Shown one piece after another: positions 33,391 through 42,077 of a stretch of 64,000 nucleotides of DNA (position 1 is its first letter; every line of letters starts with the position of its first letter). The notes beneath the pieces were generated by a model, which did no database searches, was not told where the DNA came from, and saw only the letters and a list, made by a program, of their open reading frames with translations. Origin of the DNA: Myxococcales bacterium (GTDB taxonomy: Bacteria > Myxococcota > Myxococcia > Myxococcales > Myxococcaceae); NCBI GenBank assembly GCA_020846875.1, contig JADLDB010000109.1, forward strand, positions 1 through 64,000, read 5' to 3'. Made by a program: the position numbers and the translations under genes.

Positions 33391-36300
33391 ATGTCCGACA
33401 AGAAGCGGAGCCGCGAAAAGTCTGTGCTCTCCCGCCAGGAGATCGCCGTCCGGCGCAAGGCGCTCAGCCAGAAGAAGAGCCAGTCGTCGGGGGCCGCGCG
33501 GCGGGCGATCGCCGGCGTCGTCGTTCTCGCCCTCTCGGTGCTGGCCTTCCTCGCAGTGGCCACCTTCGACGCGCACGATCGCGTGGGTCCGGGGTTCCAC
33601 AACGCGATCGGCCCGGTGGGCCACGCGCTGGCCGAGGCCCTGCGCGGCCTCTTCGGCCTCACCGCCTTCGTCCTGCCGCTGGTGGGCGTCTACGCCGCGG
33701 CGCTGATGTTCCTGGGCGACTCGGAGCGACGGCGCTGGTCGCAGGGCGTCAGCCTGGCGCTCCTGATGGTGTGCGCGGCGGTCCTGGCGCAGCTCTGCTT
33801 CACCGAGGACACCTCCTGGGCGCACTCGCCGGGCGGCCTGCTGGGGCGCGAGCTGGGCGGGGTGATGACGGCCCTGTTCTCCACGGTGGGCACGGTGGTG
33901 CTGGTCAGCGCCCTGGCCGCGGTGGCCTTCATCGTCGGCACCCAGTACGCCTTCCTGCGCTTCTGCGGCTGGGCCTGGGAGGTGGCGCTCAAGGTGGGCC
34001 AGCACGCCAGGGCCTGGGCGACCGCCTTCATCGCCGCGCAGAAGGAGAAGGCCGCCCAGCGGCGCCTCGAAGCCGAGCAGGCCGCCGAAGAGGAAGCCGC
34101 CTTCCTCGCCGAGCTGGAGCAGCAGGAGGCCGAGCTGTCAGAGCTGGAGGCCGCCGCCTCCGAGGCCGAGGCGGTCGCCGAGGAGACGGAGCGCGCCCAG
34201 CGGGAGAAGGAGCAGTCGCGCCTGGCCGACCTCGCGGAGCGGGAGCGGCTCAAGGCCGACCGCGAGAAGGCGCTGGTGGAGCGCGAGGCGGCCCGCCTGG
34301 CCCGCGAGGCCCTGAAGACGGCCCGCAGCAACCAGAAGGAGGAGCGCAAGGTCGCCGCGGCGGCGCTGGCGCCCACGTTGATCAACGAAGCGAAGCAGCT
34401 CGCGCCGGTCGACGCCCCGCTGGAAGGTGATCCCGCCTGGGCGGTGGGCTTCTCCTCCTTCGGCCCGAAGCCCGCCCAGGTGTCGGCGCCGCCGCTGCCG
34501 CCCGAGTACCTGCAGTCGGTGCCGCCGGCCAGGCGCGTGCCCACCATCATCGAGCCGCCCAGCGCCGTCGCCGCGCCGCCTCCGCCTCCTCCCGAGGCGC
34601 TGGTGTCCCAGACGCAGGTGGCCGCCGACGCGGTGGGCGCGCTGCCCGGCCCCGGGGCCCTGGACCTGTCCGTGGCCGTCGCCGCCCCGCCCGTGCTGGA
34701 GGCCGCCGCCGGGGCCGCTGCCCTCGCGCCGCAGCTCCCTGCCTCCGCCGCCGCGCTGGTGCCGGTGGGCGCGACCGCCCTGGCGCGCACGCCGTTGATC
34801 GTCGAGCCCAAGGCGCCGCCAAAGCCGACCGCGAAGAAGAAGGAGCCGGAGTTCGAGTTCCACGACGGCCGCACCAGCTTCGGCGTGCCGCCCATCGACG
34901 TGCTGGAGGTGCAGCACCGCGAGCGCCCTGCCCTGGACAAGGACGCCTTCCTGGCCACCGCCGAGAAGCTGACCTCCAAGCTGAGGGACTTCGGCATCGA
35001 GGGTGAGGTGGTGGAGATCCGCCCCGGCCCGGTGGTGACGATGTACGAGTTCAAGCCCGCCCCCGGCGTGAAGATCAGCCGCATCGCGTCGCTGGCGGAC
35101 GACCTGGCGATGGCGATGGAGGCGATGCGGGTGCGCATCGTCGCGCCCATCCCCGGAAAGGGCGTGGTGGGGATCGAGGTGCCCAACAAGAGCAGAGAGA
35201 TCGTCTTCCTCAAGGAGATCGCCGAGCAGGACGCCTTCCAGAAGTCGCAGTCCAAGCTGACCATGTGCCTGGGCAAGGACATCGAGGGCATGCCGTACAT
35301 CCTCGATCTCGCGAAGGCGCCGCACCTGCTGATGGCCGGCACGACCGGCTCGGGCAAGTCGGTGTCGGTGAACGCGATGATCATGTCCATGCTGCTCAAG
35401 TCCACCCCCGAGGAGGTCCGCTTCATCATGGTGGACCCGAAGATGCTCGAGCTGTCGGTGTACGAGGGCATCCCCCACCTGCTGCTCCCGGTGGTGACCG
35501 ATCCGCGGAAGGCCGCCATCGCGCTCCAGTGGGCGGTGGAGGAGATGACCCGCCGCTACAAGCTGCTGGCCGAGGCGGGGGTGCGGAACATCACCGGCTA
35601 CAACACGCACGTCGACGCCGAGCTGGCGAAGAAGCGCGGGGCGAAGAAGGCGGCCGAGAAGACGATCGACGCAAAGCCGATCGTGCTGAGGCCCCAGGTG
35701 AGCGAGAGGAAGGTGACGCTGGAGCCGCCTCCGGCCGAGGCGAAGCCGGTGGAGGCCGCGCCCGCGGTGGAGGCCCAGCCCCCCGCCGAGAAGCCGAAGA
35801 AGAAGCGCCGCCTGCTGATCGTCGACGTGGCGGACGAGAACGCCGCGCCGGTGACGCCCCCCGAGGGCACGCCCGCGGTGGAGGCGAAGCCCGTCGAGCC
35901 GCCCCCGGAGCTGAACGTGGGCGTGGCCGCGCCGGTGGAGGCGCTGGAGGATCCGCGCGAAGGCATCGCCCCCGAGGTGCAGGCCGAGGTGAAGGCGGCG
36001 GCGAACGAGGCAGAGATCCGCGTCGACGAGGCGCACGTGGTGGACGGCGAGAGCGAGCAGGAGGCGGCGGCCCTGGCCGAAGCGGCGGCGTCCGGCGAGG
36101 CCTCCGAGCCCGGCGAGCAGGCCGAGGAGCTCAAGCGGCTGCCTTACATCGTGGTGATCATCGACGAGCTGGCAGATCTGATGATGGTGGCCTCCAAGGA
36201 AGTGGAGACGTCCATCGCCCGCCTCGCGCAGATGGCCCGCGCCGCCGGCATTCACCTGATGGTCGCCACCCAGCGCCCGTCGACGGACGTCGTCACCGGC

Positions 36301-36813
36301 GTCATCAAGGCGAACTTCCCGACGCGCATCAGCTTCATGCTGCGGTCCAAGCCCGACTCGATGACCATCCTCGGGACGATCGGCGCCGAGGCGCTGCTCG
36401 GCATGGGCGACATGTTGATCATGCCGCCCACCAGCGCCCACCTGCAGCGCGTGCACGGCTGCTTCGTCTCGGAGACCGAGATCAAGCGCGTCGTCGATCA
36501 CCTCAAGGCGCAGGGCAAGCCGAACTACGACGAGTCGATCCTGAAGCCGCGGGACGGGGACGGCGACGGCGAGGGCGCGGAGCAGGACGACCTGTCCGAC
36601 GAGCTCTACGATCAGGCGGTGGCGGTGGTGTCGGAGATGCGGCAGGTGTCGATCTCCATGCTGCAGCGGAAGATGCGCATTGGCTACAATCGCTCCGCGC
36701 GGATGATCGAGCGCATGGAGCGCGAAGGCATCGTCGGGCCGGCCGACGGCGCCAAGCCGCGCGAAGTGTTGATCCGCCCGGTGGGTGAGATGCCCGGCGC
36801 CGGCGCGATGTAG
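33391..36813 (+). CDS. ftsK: DNA translocase FtsK/SpoIIIE with a large motor-domain insertion
   Basis: The product is 1140 residues. Four membrane helices lie at about 37-185, a charged helical linker at about 190-340, and an Ala/Pro-rich spacer to about 490. The alpha/beta motor follows, with Walker A GTTGSGKS at 650-657 and Walker B IVVIIDELADL around 919-929, then the ATQRPSTDVVTG signature and TRISFMLRSK. A winged-helix gamma domain that reads orienting DNA sites ends the protein (about 1075-1130). Between GYN (near 737) and Walker B, about 178 residues are found instead of roughly 20-40; the extra part is Ala/Pro/Glu-rich. FtsK pumps DNA to resolve chromosomes at division. Confidence 0.95.
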   Translation: MSDKKRSREKSVLSRQEIAVRRKALSQKKSQSSGAARRAIAGVVVLALSVLAFLAVATFDAHDRVGPGFHNAIGPVGHALAEALRGLFGLTAFVLPLVGVYAAALMFLGDSERRRWSQGVSLALLMVCAAVLAQLCFTEDTSWAHSPGGLLGRELGGVMTALFSTVGTVVLVSALAAVAFIVGTQYAFLRFCGWAWEVALKVGQHARAWATAFIAAQKEKAAQRRLEAEQAAEEEAAFLAELEQQEAELSELEAAASEAEAVAEETERAQREKEQSRLADLAERERLKADREKALVEREAARLAREALKTARSNQKEERKVAAAALAPTLINEAKQLAPVDAPLEGDPAWAVGFSSFGPKPAQVSAPPLPPEYLQSVPPARRVPTIIEPPSAVAAPPPPPPEALVSQTQVAADAVGALPGPGALDLSVAVAAPPVLEAAAGAAALAPQLPASAAALVPVGATALARTPLIVEPKAPPKPTAKKKEPEFEFHDGRTSFGVPPIDVLEVQHRERPALDKDAFLATAEKLTSKLRDFGIEGEVVEIRPGPVVTMYEFKPAPGVKISRIASLADDLAMAMEAMRVRIVAPIPGKGVVGIEVPNKSREIVFLKEIAEQDAFQKSQSKLTMCLGKDIEGMPYILDLAKAPHLLMAGTTGSGKSVSVNAMIMSMLLKSTPEEVRFIMVDPKMLELSVYEGIPHLLLPVVTDPRKAAIALQWAVEEMTRRYKLLAEAGVRNITGYNTHVDAELAKKRGAKKAAEKTIDAKPIVLRPQVSERKVTLEPPPAEAKPVEAAPAVEAQPPAEKPKKKRRLLIVDVADENAAPVTPPEGTPAVEAKPVEPPPELNVGVAAPVEALEDPREGIAPEVQAEVKAAANEAEIRVDEAHVVDGESEQEAAALAEAAASGEASEPGEQAEELKRLPYIVVIIDELADLMMVASKEVETSIARLAQMARAAGIHLMVATQRPSTDVVTGVIKANFPTRISFMLRSKPDSMTILGTIGAEALLGMGDMLIMPPTSAHLQRVHGCFVSETEIKRVVDHLKAQGKPNYDESILKPRDGDGDGEGAEQDDLSDELYDQAVAVVSEMRQVSISMLQRKMRIGYNRSARMIERMEREGIVGPADGAKPREVLIRPVGEMPGAGAM

Positions 36814-36874
36814 CCGTCCCGGCCCACGTTGGGGCAGGCTGCACCCGCCCTGCGAGCGCGGGGTCATCGAAGCC

Positions 36875-38188
36875 ATGGCCCGCTACGAGGTCCTCAAGGA
36901 CAACACCCTGCGCTTCTGGGAGGTGACGCGCGAAGGCATTTCCTTCACCGTCACCCAGGGGCTTGTCGGCACGAAGGGCGAAGAGCGCAGCTTCAGCTAC
37001 CCCACGGAAGAGAAAGCCGCACGCGCGCTCGAGCAGCTCGTCGCCTCCAAGAAGGCGCTCGGCTACGAGCTGGTCGAGACGCCCACCGCGACGAAGGGCC
37101 TGTGGCACGCACCGAGCCCAGAGCTCGAAGCCACCATCCTCCGCGACCGCGACGAGGACGGGCCGTGGCAGGTGTACGCCGACTTCCTCCAGGCCCAGGG
37201 CGACGTGCGCGGGCAGTTGTTCGCGCTCGCCGGGCAGAAGGAGGCCTTCGCTGTCTTCGTCGAGGACCACCTGCCCGCCATCTTCGGCGACCTGGTGCCA
37301 CACCTCGATGGCCGCCGGCCCGAGGTGGCGCTGGAGTGGAAGCGCGGCTTCGTCGACGGCCTGGTGCTGCGCGCCAACGACTACGAAGGAGACACCCGCC
37401 TCACCGACCTGGCCCGCAGAGCGCTCGCCCTGCCGGTGACGCGCTTCCTGCGCGAGTTGACCCTGCGCATCGGCGTGTACCAGGAAGGGCAGGACTTCAC
37501 GGGCGCGCTGGAGGCGCTGGCGGACAGCGGGCGGCGCGAGACGCTGGAGCAGGTGTCGCTCGAGCCTGACTGCGCTGATCCCGACGACGACTGGCGGCAC
37601 GAAGTGGAGTGGCCGGCGTGGGGCTCGCTGGAGGCGCTCTCGGGTGCGCCGCGCCTCGAGGCGCTCACGGTGGAGGGCACGCACGGGGACGTGGGGGAGC
37701 TGTCGCTCCCGGCCCTGCGGCGCTTGAAGCTGGTGGCGCGCACGCTCACCGCCCAGAACGTGGAGGACCTGCGGCGCTCGTCATTGCCCGAGCTGCGCCG
37801 GCTGGTGCTGGAGCCGCGCGGCCTGGCCCTGGGCAGCGGTGACGCCCTGTGCGCGTTGGTGTCGGGGGCCGCCCTGCCCCGCCTCGAGCAGTTGTCCCTG
37901 GAGCGCGCGCCGGAGGTGGGGGAAGTCCTCCCCGCGTTGGTGTTCGGGTCGCTGCTGCCCCGCCTATCCCGCCTGTCGTTGCGCCACTGCGAGCTGGTGC
38001 AGAGCGAGGTGGCGCTGCTACTCAAGGAGCGCAAGCGGCTGGCCCACCTGAAGGCGCTCGCCCTGCCGGCGGGCTGGGCCACCGCGGAGCACGCAGCGGA
38101 GCTGAAGACGCTGTGCGCCCGGGTCAGCCTCGTCACGCCTCGCCGTCGGGCGGCGGGGGCTGCCTCCTACGACGACGTCGTCGAGTAG
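36875..38188 (+). CDS. WGR domain, repeat-companion (TIGR02996) and leucine-rich repeat protein
   Basis: The product is 437 residues. An N-terminal WGR-like domain (1-66; LRFWEVTREGISFTVTQGLV, then GTKGEERSF) is followed by ATILRDRDEDGPWQVYADFL and QAQGDVRGQL at about 87-116, the short domain found before LRR regions in myxobacteria and planctomycetes. Irregular leucine-rich repeats fill about 200-410 (LPALRRLKLVARTL, LPRLSRLSLRHCELV). WGR domains bind nucleic-acid ends in PARPs and occur in bacterial proteins of unknown role. The pairing suggests a protein-binding scaffold. Convergent with pfkA, 4 bases apart. Confidence 0.82.
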   Translation: MARYEVLKDNTLRFWEVTREGISFTVTQGLVGTKGEERSFSYPTEEKAARALEQLVASKKALGYELVETPTATKGLWHAPSPELEATILRDRDEDGPWQVYADFLQAQGDVRGQLFALAGQKEAFAVFVEDHLPAIFGDLVPHLDGRRPEVALEWKRGFVDGLVLRANDYEGDTRLTDLARRALALPVTRFLRELTLRIGVYQEGQDFTGALEALADSGRRETLEQVSLEPDCADPDDDWRHEVEWPAWGSLEALSGAPRLEALTVEGTHGDVGELSLPALRRLKLVARTLTAQNVEDLRRSSLPELRRLVLEPRGLALGSGDALCALVSGAALPRLEQLSLERAPEVGEVLPALVFGSLLPRLSRLSLRHCELVQSEVALLLKERKRLAHLKALALPAGWATAEHAAELKTLCARVSLVTPRRRAAGAASYDDVVE

Positions 38189-38192
38189 GGCC

Positions 38193-39305
38193 TCAGTCCC
38201 CCAGGCAGATGCCCAGGGCGCGGGCGGTCAACACCGTGTCCGAGTCCAGCGGGACCGACTTCATCCGCTCGATGGCCTGGGTGAGGGGGATCGTCTTCAC
38301 CGTCGGAGGATCGAGCGCCACCATCACGTTGATGTCGCCCTGCTCCAGCGCCCGCACCGCCGCCGCACCGAAGCGCAGGCCGAGCAGCCGGTCCCAGGCC
38401 GTCGGCGAGCCTCCCCGCTGCACGTGCCCCAGAACCAGGCTGCGCGTCTCCTTGCCGGTCAGCTTGCCCAGCTCCACCGCGACCCGCTGCGCGATGCCGC
38501 CCAGCAGCACCTCGCGCCCGGCCTCCTTCGGCCCCTGCACGGTGAGCTCCCCGCCCTTCGGCTTCGCGCCCTCGGCCACCACCACGATGGAGAAGTGCCG
38601 CCCGGCCGCCTCCCGCTGGCGGATCTTCTCGGCCACCTTGTTCAGGTCGAAGGGGATCTCGGGGATCAGGATCGCGTCGGCGCTCCCGGACACGCCCGCG
38701 TTGAGGGCGATGAAGCCGGCGTAGCGGCCCATCAACTCCACCACGAAGACGCGCTCGTGCGACTCGGCGGTGGTGTGCAGCTTGTCGATCGCGTCGCAGG
38801 CGTTGGAGATGGCGGTGTCGAAGCCGAAGGTGATCACCGTCCCCGACAGATCGTTGTCGATCGTCTTGGGGACGCCGACGATCGGCATGCCCTTGTCGAC
38901 GAACTGGTGGGCGATGCGCAGCGAGCCGTCCCCGCCGATGCAGATCAGCGCGTCGAAGCCCAGGCGCTCGAAGTTCCGCATCACCTCGTCCGAGCGATCG
39001 ATCACCACCACCGAGCCGTCCGCCTCCATCATCGGAAACTCGAAGGGGTTGCCCTTGTTCGCCGTGCCCAGCACCGAGCCGCCCCGGTGGGTGATGCCGC
39101 GCACGGCGTCAGCGGTGAGCTGCACCAGGTCGCGTGGATCCGCCCCGTCGAGCAGCCCGCGGTAGCCGTAGCGAATGCCCCACACGTCCCACCCGTTGTG
39201 CAGCGCGGCCAGCGTGGCGGCGCGGATCACCGCGTTGAGGCCCGGCGCGTCGCCGCCGCCGGTGTTGATGGCGATCTTCCGGATGGCCTTCGGATCGAAC
39301 CCCAT
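38193..39305 (-). CDS. 6-phosphofructokinase (group III-like active site)
   Basis: This 370-residue enzyme has CIGGDGSLRIA (Gly127) for the phosphodonor, VPKTIDNDL with Lys147 and catalytic Asp150, and PEIPFD, GHVQRGG and other family segments. E. coli ATP-PFK has Gly at both diagnostic positions; PPi-dependent enzymes have Asp and Lys. Here the pair is Gly and Lys, as in the group III ATP-type enzymes of actinomycetes. ATP is the more likely donor, but PPi use is not excluded. GGAGGAGGGG precedes the ATG. Glycolysis at the fructose-6-phosphate step. Confidence 0.88.
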   Translation of the reverse strand: MGFDPKAIRKIAINTGGGDAPGLNAVIRAATLAALHNGWDVWGIRYGYRGLLDGADPRDLVQLTADAVRGITHRGGSVLGTANKGNPFEFPMMEADGSVVVIDRSDEVMRNFERLGFDALICIGGDGSLRIAHQFVDKGMPIVGVPKTIDNDLSGTVITFGFDTAISNACDAIDKLHTTAESHERVFVVELMGRYAGFIALNAGVSGSADAILIPEIPFDLNKVAEKIRQREAAGRHFSIVVVAEGAKPKGGELTVQGPKEAGREVLLGGIAQRVAVELGKLTGKETRSLVLGHVQRGGSPTAWDRLLGLRFGAAAVRALEQGDINVMVALDPPTVKTIPLTQAIERMKSVPLDSDTVLTARALGICLGD

Positions 39306-39320
39306 TGAAGCCCCTCCTCC

Positions 39321-40544
39321 TCAGTCGCACAGCCCTGCGCCGTACAGCTTCCCGTCGCACATCAGCTCCGAGATGGCGCCGTTCTGCTGCCGGTGGTGCA
39401 CGCTGCAGACGATCGCCTGTCCGCCCAGGCGCACCGTGACGGTGTTACCGCTCACCGTGTAGCTGCCGCCGCTGCTTTCCTGGTTGGCGTTGCCGGAGTA
39501 GCCGACGAAGCCGCCGGTGTTGTTACCATACTGATCGTTGAACTGCCCGCCGAAGTTCATCTCGCTGCCGGCGGTGGCGTGGCCGCGGCCGTCGAAGCTG
39601 ACCCGCTTGGACCACGAGGCCACCGAGCCGCCCGAGTAGTTGCACAGCGTGCCGCGCAGCAGGTGAGCGCCCGCGCCCGCCTTCGGGGTGAAGAGCGCCG
39701 CCGACTTGAGCATCGCGTCCACCTTCGGGCGCAGCGCCTTGAACTGCTCCGGCGAGGTGATGCCCAGCACCGCCACCGCGCCGTTGGGCCCCGCCACGCC
39801 CACCGCCCGCGCGGCCAGTTGCTGCCCGTTCTGCCCCATGCCCTTCAAGTCCACGCCCAGCGCCTTGCCCGCCGGGGCCTGCAGCGGCTGCGCCGGCCCG
39901 GTGGGAGCGAGGGACATGCCGTCTTCGTTGATGCCCTGCGCGGCGATCTGCTGCAGCTGCTCGTAGGTGGTGCCTGGGGCGTACCAGGCGACGATCAACC
40001 CGGCCTCGGTGTCGCTGCCGAACAGCACCCGCCCGGCCTTCTCGCCGAACCTCCAGTTGGCCGGCGCGCGGATGGACCAGCCGCCGCCCTCGTCCTTGTA
40101 GACGCCGCCCGTCGCGGCTCCGACCTGCGGTGCGGGCTCGGCCTTCATCGGGGCGGACGGCGCGGCGGGCTTCGGGGCCTGCATCGGCTCGGGGTCGACT
40201 TCCTCCGCGGGCGCGGGCGCGGCCTTGCCTCCGCGGGTGAAGGTCTCGGCGCCCTCCTCATCGCCCTCGAAGATCAGCTTGAGCGTGTCCCCGGACACGG
40301 TGCCGACGAAGGCCTCCTTGTCCCCGCCGTAGCTGATGGAGCCCGACAGCTTCGCGCCGCTCACCGTGGCGGACACGGTGCCGTTGTCTCCGTCCATCAC
40401 GGCGCTGCCGGTGACGGACTTGCCGGACTGCTTCAAGGTGATCCTCCCGGTCGGCCCGGACCAGGTGCCCGACACGCCCTGGGCGAGCGCGGGACAGGCG
40501 GCCACGAGCAGCACGGCGACGACGGCGCGGAATGGAGCAGACAT
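39321..40544 (-). CDS. Exported beta-rich protein, function unknown
   Basis: The product is 407 residues. A signal peptide (about 1-22, ending PALAQ) precedes a small beta domain (about 23-105; GTWSGPTGRITLKQSGKSVT), a Pro/Ala linker, a second domain (about 145-290; GVYKDEGGGWSIRAPANWRF) and a C-terminal Gly/Asn/Ser-rich domain with four Cys. The first domain looks like lipocalin-type extracytoplasmic modules seen in other soil bacteria. No active site is recognised. It lies 15 bases upstream of pfkA on the same strand, so pfkA may be co-transcribed with it. Confidence 0.65.
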   Translation of the reverse strand: MSAPFRAVVAVLLVAACPALAQGVSGTWSGPTGRITLKQSGKSVTGSAVMDGDNGTVSATVSGAKLSGSISYGGDKEAFVGTVSGDTLKLIFEGDEEGAETFTRGGKAAPAPAEEVDPEPMQAPKPAAPSAPMKAEPAPQVGAATGGVYKDEGGGWSIRAPANWRFGEKAGRVLFGSDTEAGLIVAWYAPGTTYEQLQQIAAQGINEDGMSLAPTGPAQPLQAPAGKALGVDLKGMGQNGQQLAARAVGVAGPNGAVAVLGITSPEQFKALRPKVDAMLKSAALFTPKAGAGAHLLRGTLCNYSGGSVASWSKRVSFDGRGHATAGSEMNFGGQFNDQYGNNTGGFVGYSGNANQESSGGSYTVSGNTVTVRLGGQAIVCSVHHRQQNGAISELMCDGKLYGAGLCD

Positions 40545-40692
40545 GCGTCCCCCTGGGGTTGGCCCGGAGCCAAGCGCGACCCCGGACTGATTTCCACCGG
40601 TACGCGCAGGAGCCCCGCGAAGAGGCTCAAGGCGCCCCGCGGCCAGCGAATCTCACCCGCCAGTGCCCCATTGCGTCGCCGCTCGCGGTTGA

Positions 40693-40860
40693 GGTCTCCG
40701 GCTGGGTCTGGTCGACGCCTCCATCGTCGCGCTCGCGGAGCAACTTGGAGTCCTGCGCGTCGCCACGCGGGACGTCCGGCACTTCTCTGCCGTGCGCGTG
40801 CGCCGAGACAGAGCCCTGGAGCTCGTGCTCATCCCCAGCCGACCCGACGCTCGAGCGGCC
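40693..40860 (+). pseudogene. PIN-domain (VapC-type) toxin C-terminal fragment
   Basis: After a TGA at 40690-40692 the frame reads GLVDASIVALAEQLGVLRVA then TRDVRHFSAVR and ALELVLIPSRPD, the last third of PIN-domain toxins with the acidic Asp in LVDAS and the TRDxRHF strand. The N-terminal part is absent. It has no stop of its own; its frame runs on into the methyltransferase gene, which I treat as an accident. It is the only recognisable content of the 367 bases between 40545 and 40911. Confidence 0.6.
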
Positions 40861-40911
40861 GTCGCTCGATTTTCCGTCATGGGCGCCCGTGGCGTGCGCT
40901 ATGGGCGCCCC

Positions 40912-42063
40912 ATGGCCCGCCTCCCGCTGTACGCCACCGCCTCGCGCGGCACCGAGCCCTACCTCGCCCAGGAATTGGAGGCGCTGGGGGCCAGGCGCAT
41001 CCGGCAGGACCGCGGGGGGGTGCGCTTCATGGCCGATCTCGACGAGATCCTCCGGGTCTGCCTGCACAGTCGCGTGGCGATGCGCGTCCTCTACCCGCTG
41101 GGCACCTTCGAGGCCCGCGGCGCGGAAGGCCTGTACGAAGCCGCCCGCCAGGTGGCGTGGGAGGAGTGGCTCGACGCCCGCACCACCTTCGCCGTCGACG
41201 CGACGCTCAAAGACTCGGAGCACGACCACTCCGGCTTCGTGGCCTTGAAGCTGAAGGACGCGATCGTCGATCGCCTGCGAGAGAAGCTGGGGCGCCGCCC
41301 CGACGTGGACACGCGCCACCCGACGTACCGGGTGGTGGCGCACCTGGCGAAGTCCACGCTCACCCTCTCTCTCGATCTCTGCGGCGAACCGCTCTTCAAG
41401 CGCGGCTACCGGGTGAAGACCACCCCCGCCCCGCTCAAGGAGACGCTCGCCGCCTCGATGCTGATCGCCGCCGGCTACACCGGCGAGGAGCCGCTGGCCG
41501 ATCCGATGTGCGGCTCCGGCACCCTGGTGATCGAAGCCGGGTACATCGCCCAGCGCCGCCCGCCCAGCCTCCAGCGCTCCTTCGCGCTCGAAGACTGGCC
41601 CGCCTTCTCGGTGAAGGCGAAGCCGCTGCTGGAACAGTTGAGGCGCGAGGCCCAGGCCCAGGTGCGGCCGGCGCCCTTCCCGATCTTCGCTCGCGATCGC
41701 GATGAGGACGCGCTGGCCGCGGTGAAGCGCAACGTGGCGGCCGCGGGGCTGTCCCCGGCCGTGAAGATCGAGGAGGCCGACGTGCTGCGCGCCGACGCCC
41801 CCGAGGGCCCACCCGGCCTGCTCATCACCAACCCGCCCTACGGCGAGCGCCTGGGCAGCGGCGGACAGAAGGGCATGAAGAGCTTCTTCTTCTCCCTCTC
41901 CGAGGCGCTCGGGCGCTGGCAGGGCTGGCGGCTGGCGATCCTCGCCGGCAACCCCGCCTTCGAGAGCGCCTTCCACCGCCGGCCCTCGAAGCGGGCGCAC
42001 CTGTGGAACGGGCCCATCGACTGCGCGCTGCTCCAGTACCCGCCCCTGGGCGCGGAGGCGTGA
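40912..42063 (+). CDS. THUMP-domain rRNA/tRNA N2-guanine methyltransferase (RlmL/Trm14-like)
   Basis: This 383-residue protein has an N-terminal THUMP region (about 1-165; TASRGTEPYLAQELEALGAR at its start) and a class I SAM methyltransferase. DPMCGSGTLVIEAGYIA is motif I and LLITNPPYGERLG carries the NPPY catalytic motif. E. coli RlmL modifies G2445 of 23S rRNA. The single-domain length fits the short RlmL or TrmN type. Start 40912 is chosen from the family N-terminus; TATGGG at 40900-40905 precedes it. It is convergent with the TPR lipoprotein gene. Confidence 0.85.
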   Translation: MARLPLYATASRGTEPYLAQELEALGARRIRQDRGGVRFMADLDEILRVCLHSRVAMRVLYPLGTFEARGAEGLYEAARQVAWEEWLDARTTFAVDATLKDSEHDHSGFVALKLKDAIVDRLREKLGRRPDVDTRHPTYRVVAHLAKSTLTLSLDLCGEPLFKRGYRVKTTPAPLKETLAASMLIAAGYTGEEPLADPMCGSGTLVIEAGYIAQRRPPSLQRSFALEDWPAFSVKAKPLLEQLRREAQAQVRPAPFPIFARDRDEDALAAVKRNVAAAGLSPAVKIEEADVLRADAPEGPPGLLITNPPYGERLGSGGQKGMKSFFFSLSEALGRWQGWRLAILAGNPAFESAFHRRPSKRAHLWNGPIDCALLQYPPLGAEA

Positions 42064-42077
42064 CGAGCGCGCCGCGC

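Noticed and set aside
40792-42063. A natural PIN-methyltransferase fusion protein
   Set aside because: Only the last third of the PIN domain is present, it has no start of its own, and the methyltransferase family N-terminus begins cleanly at 40912.
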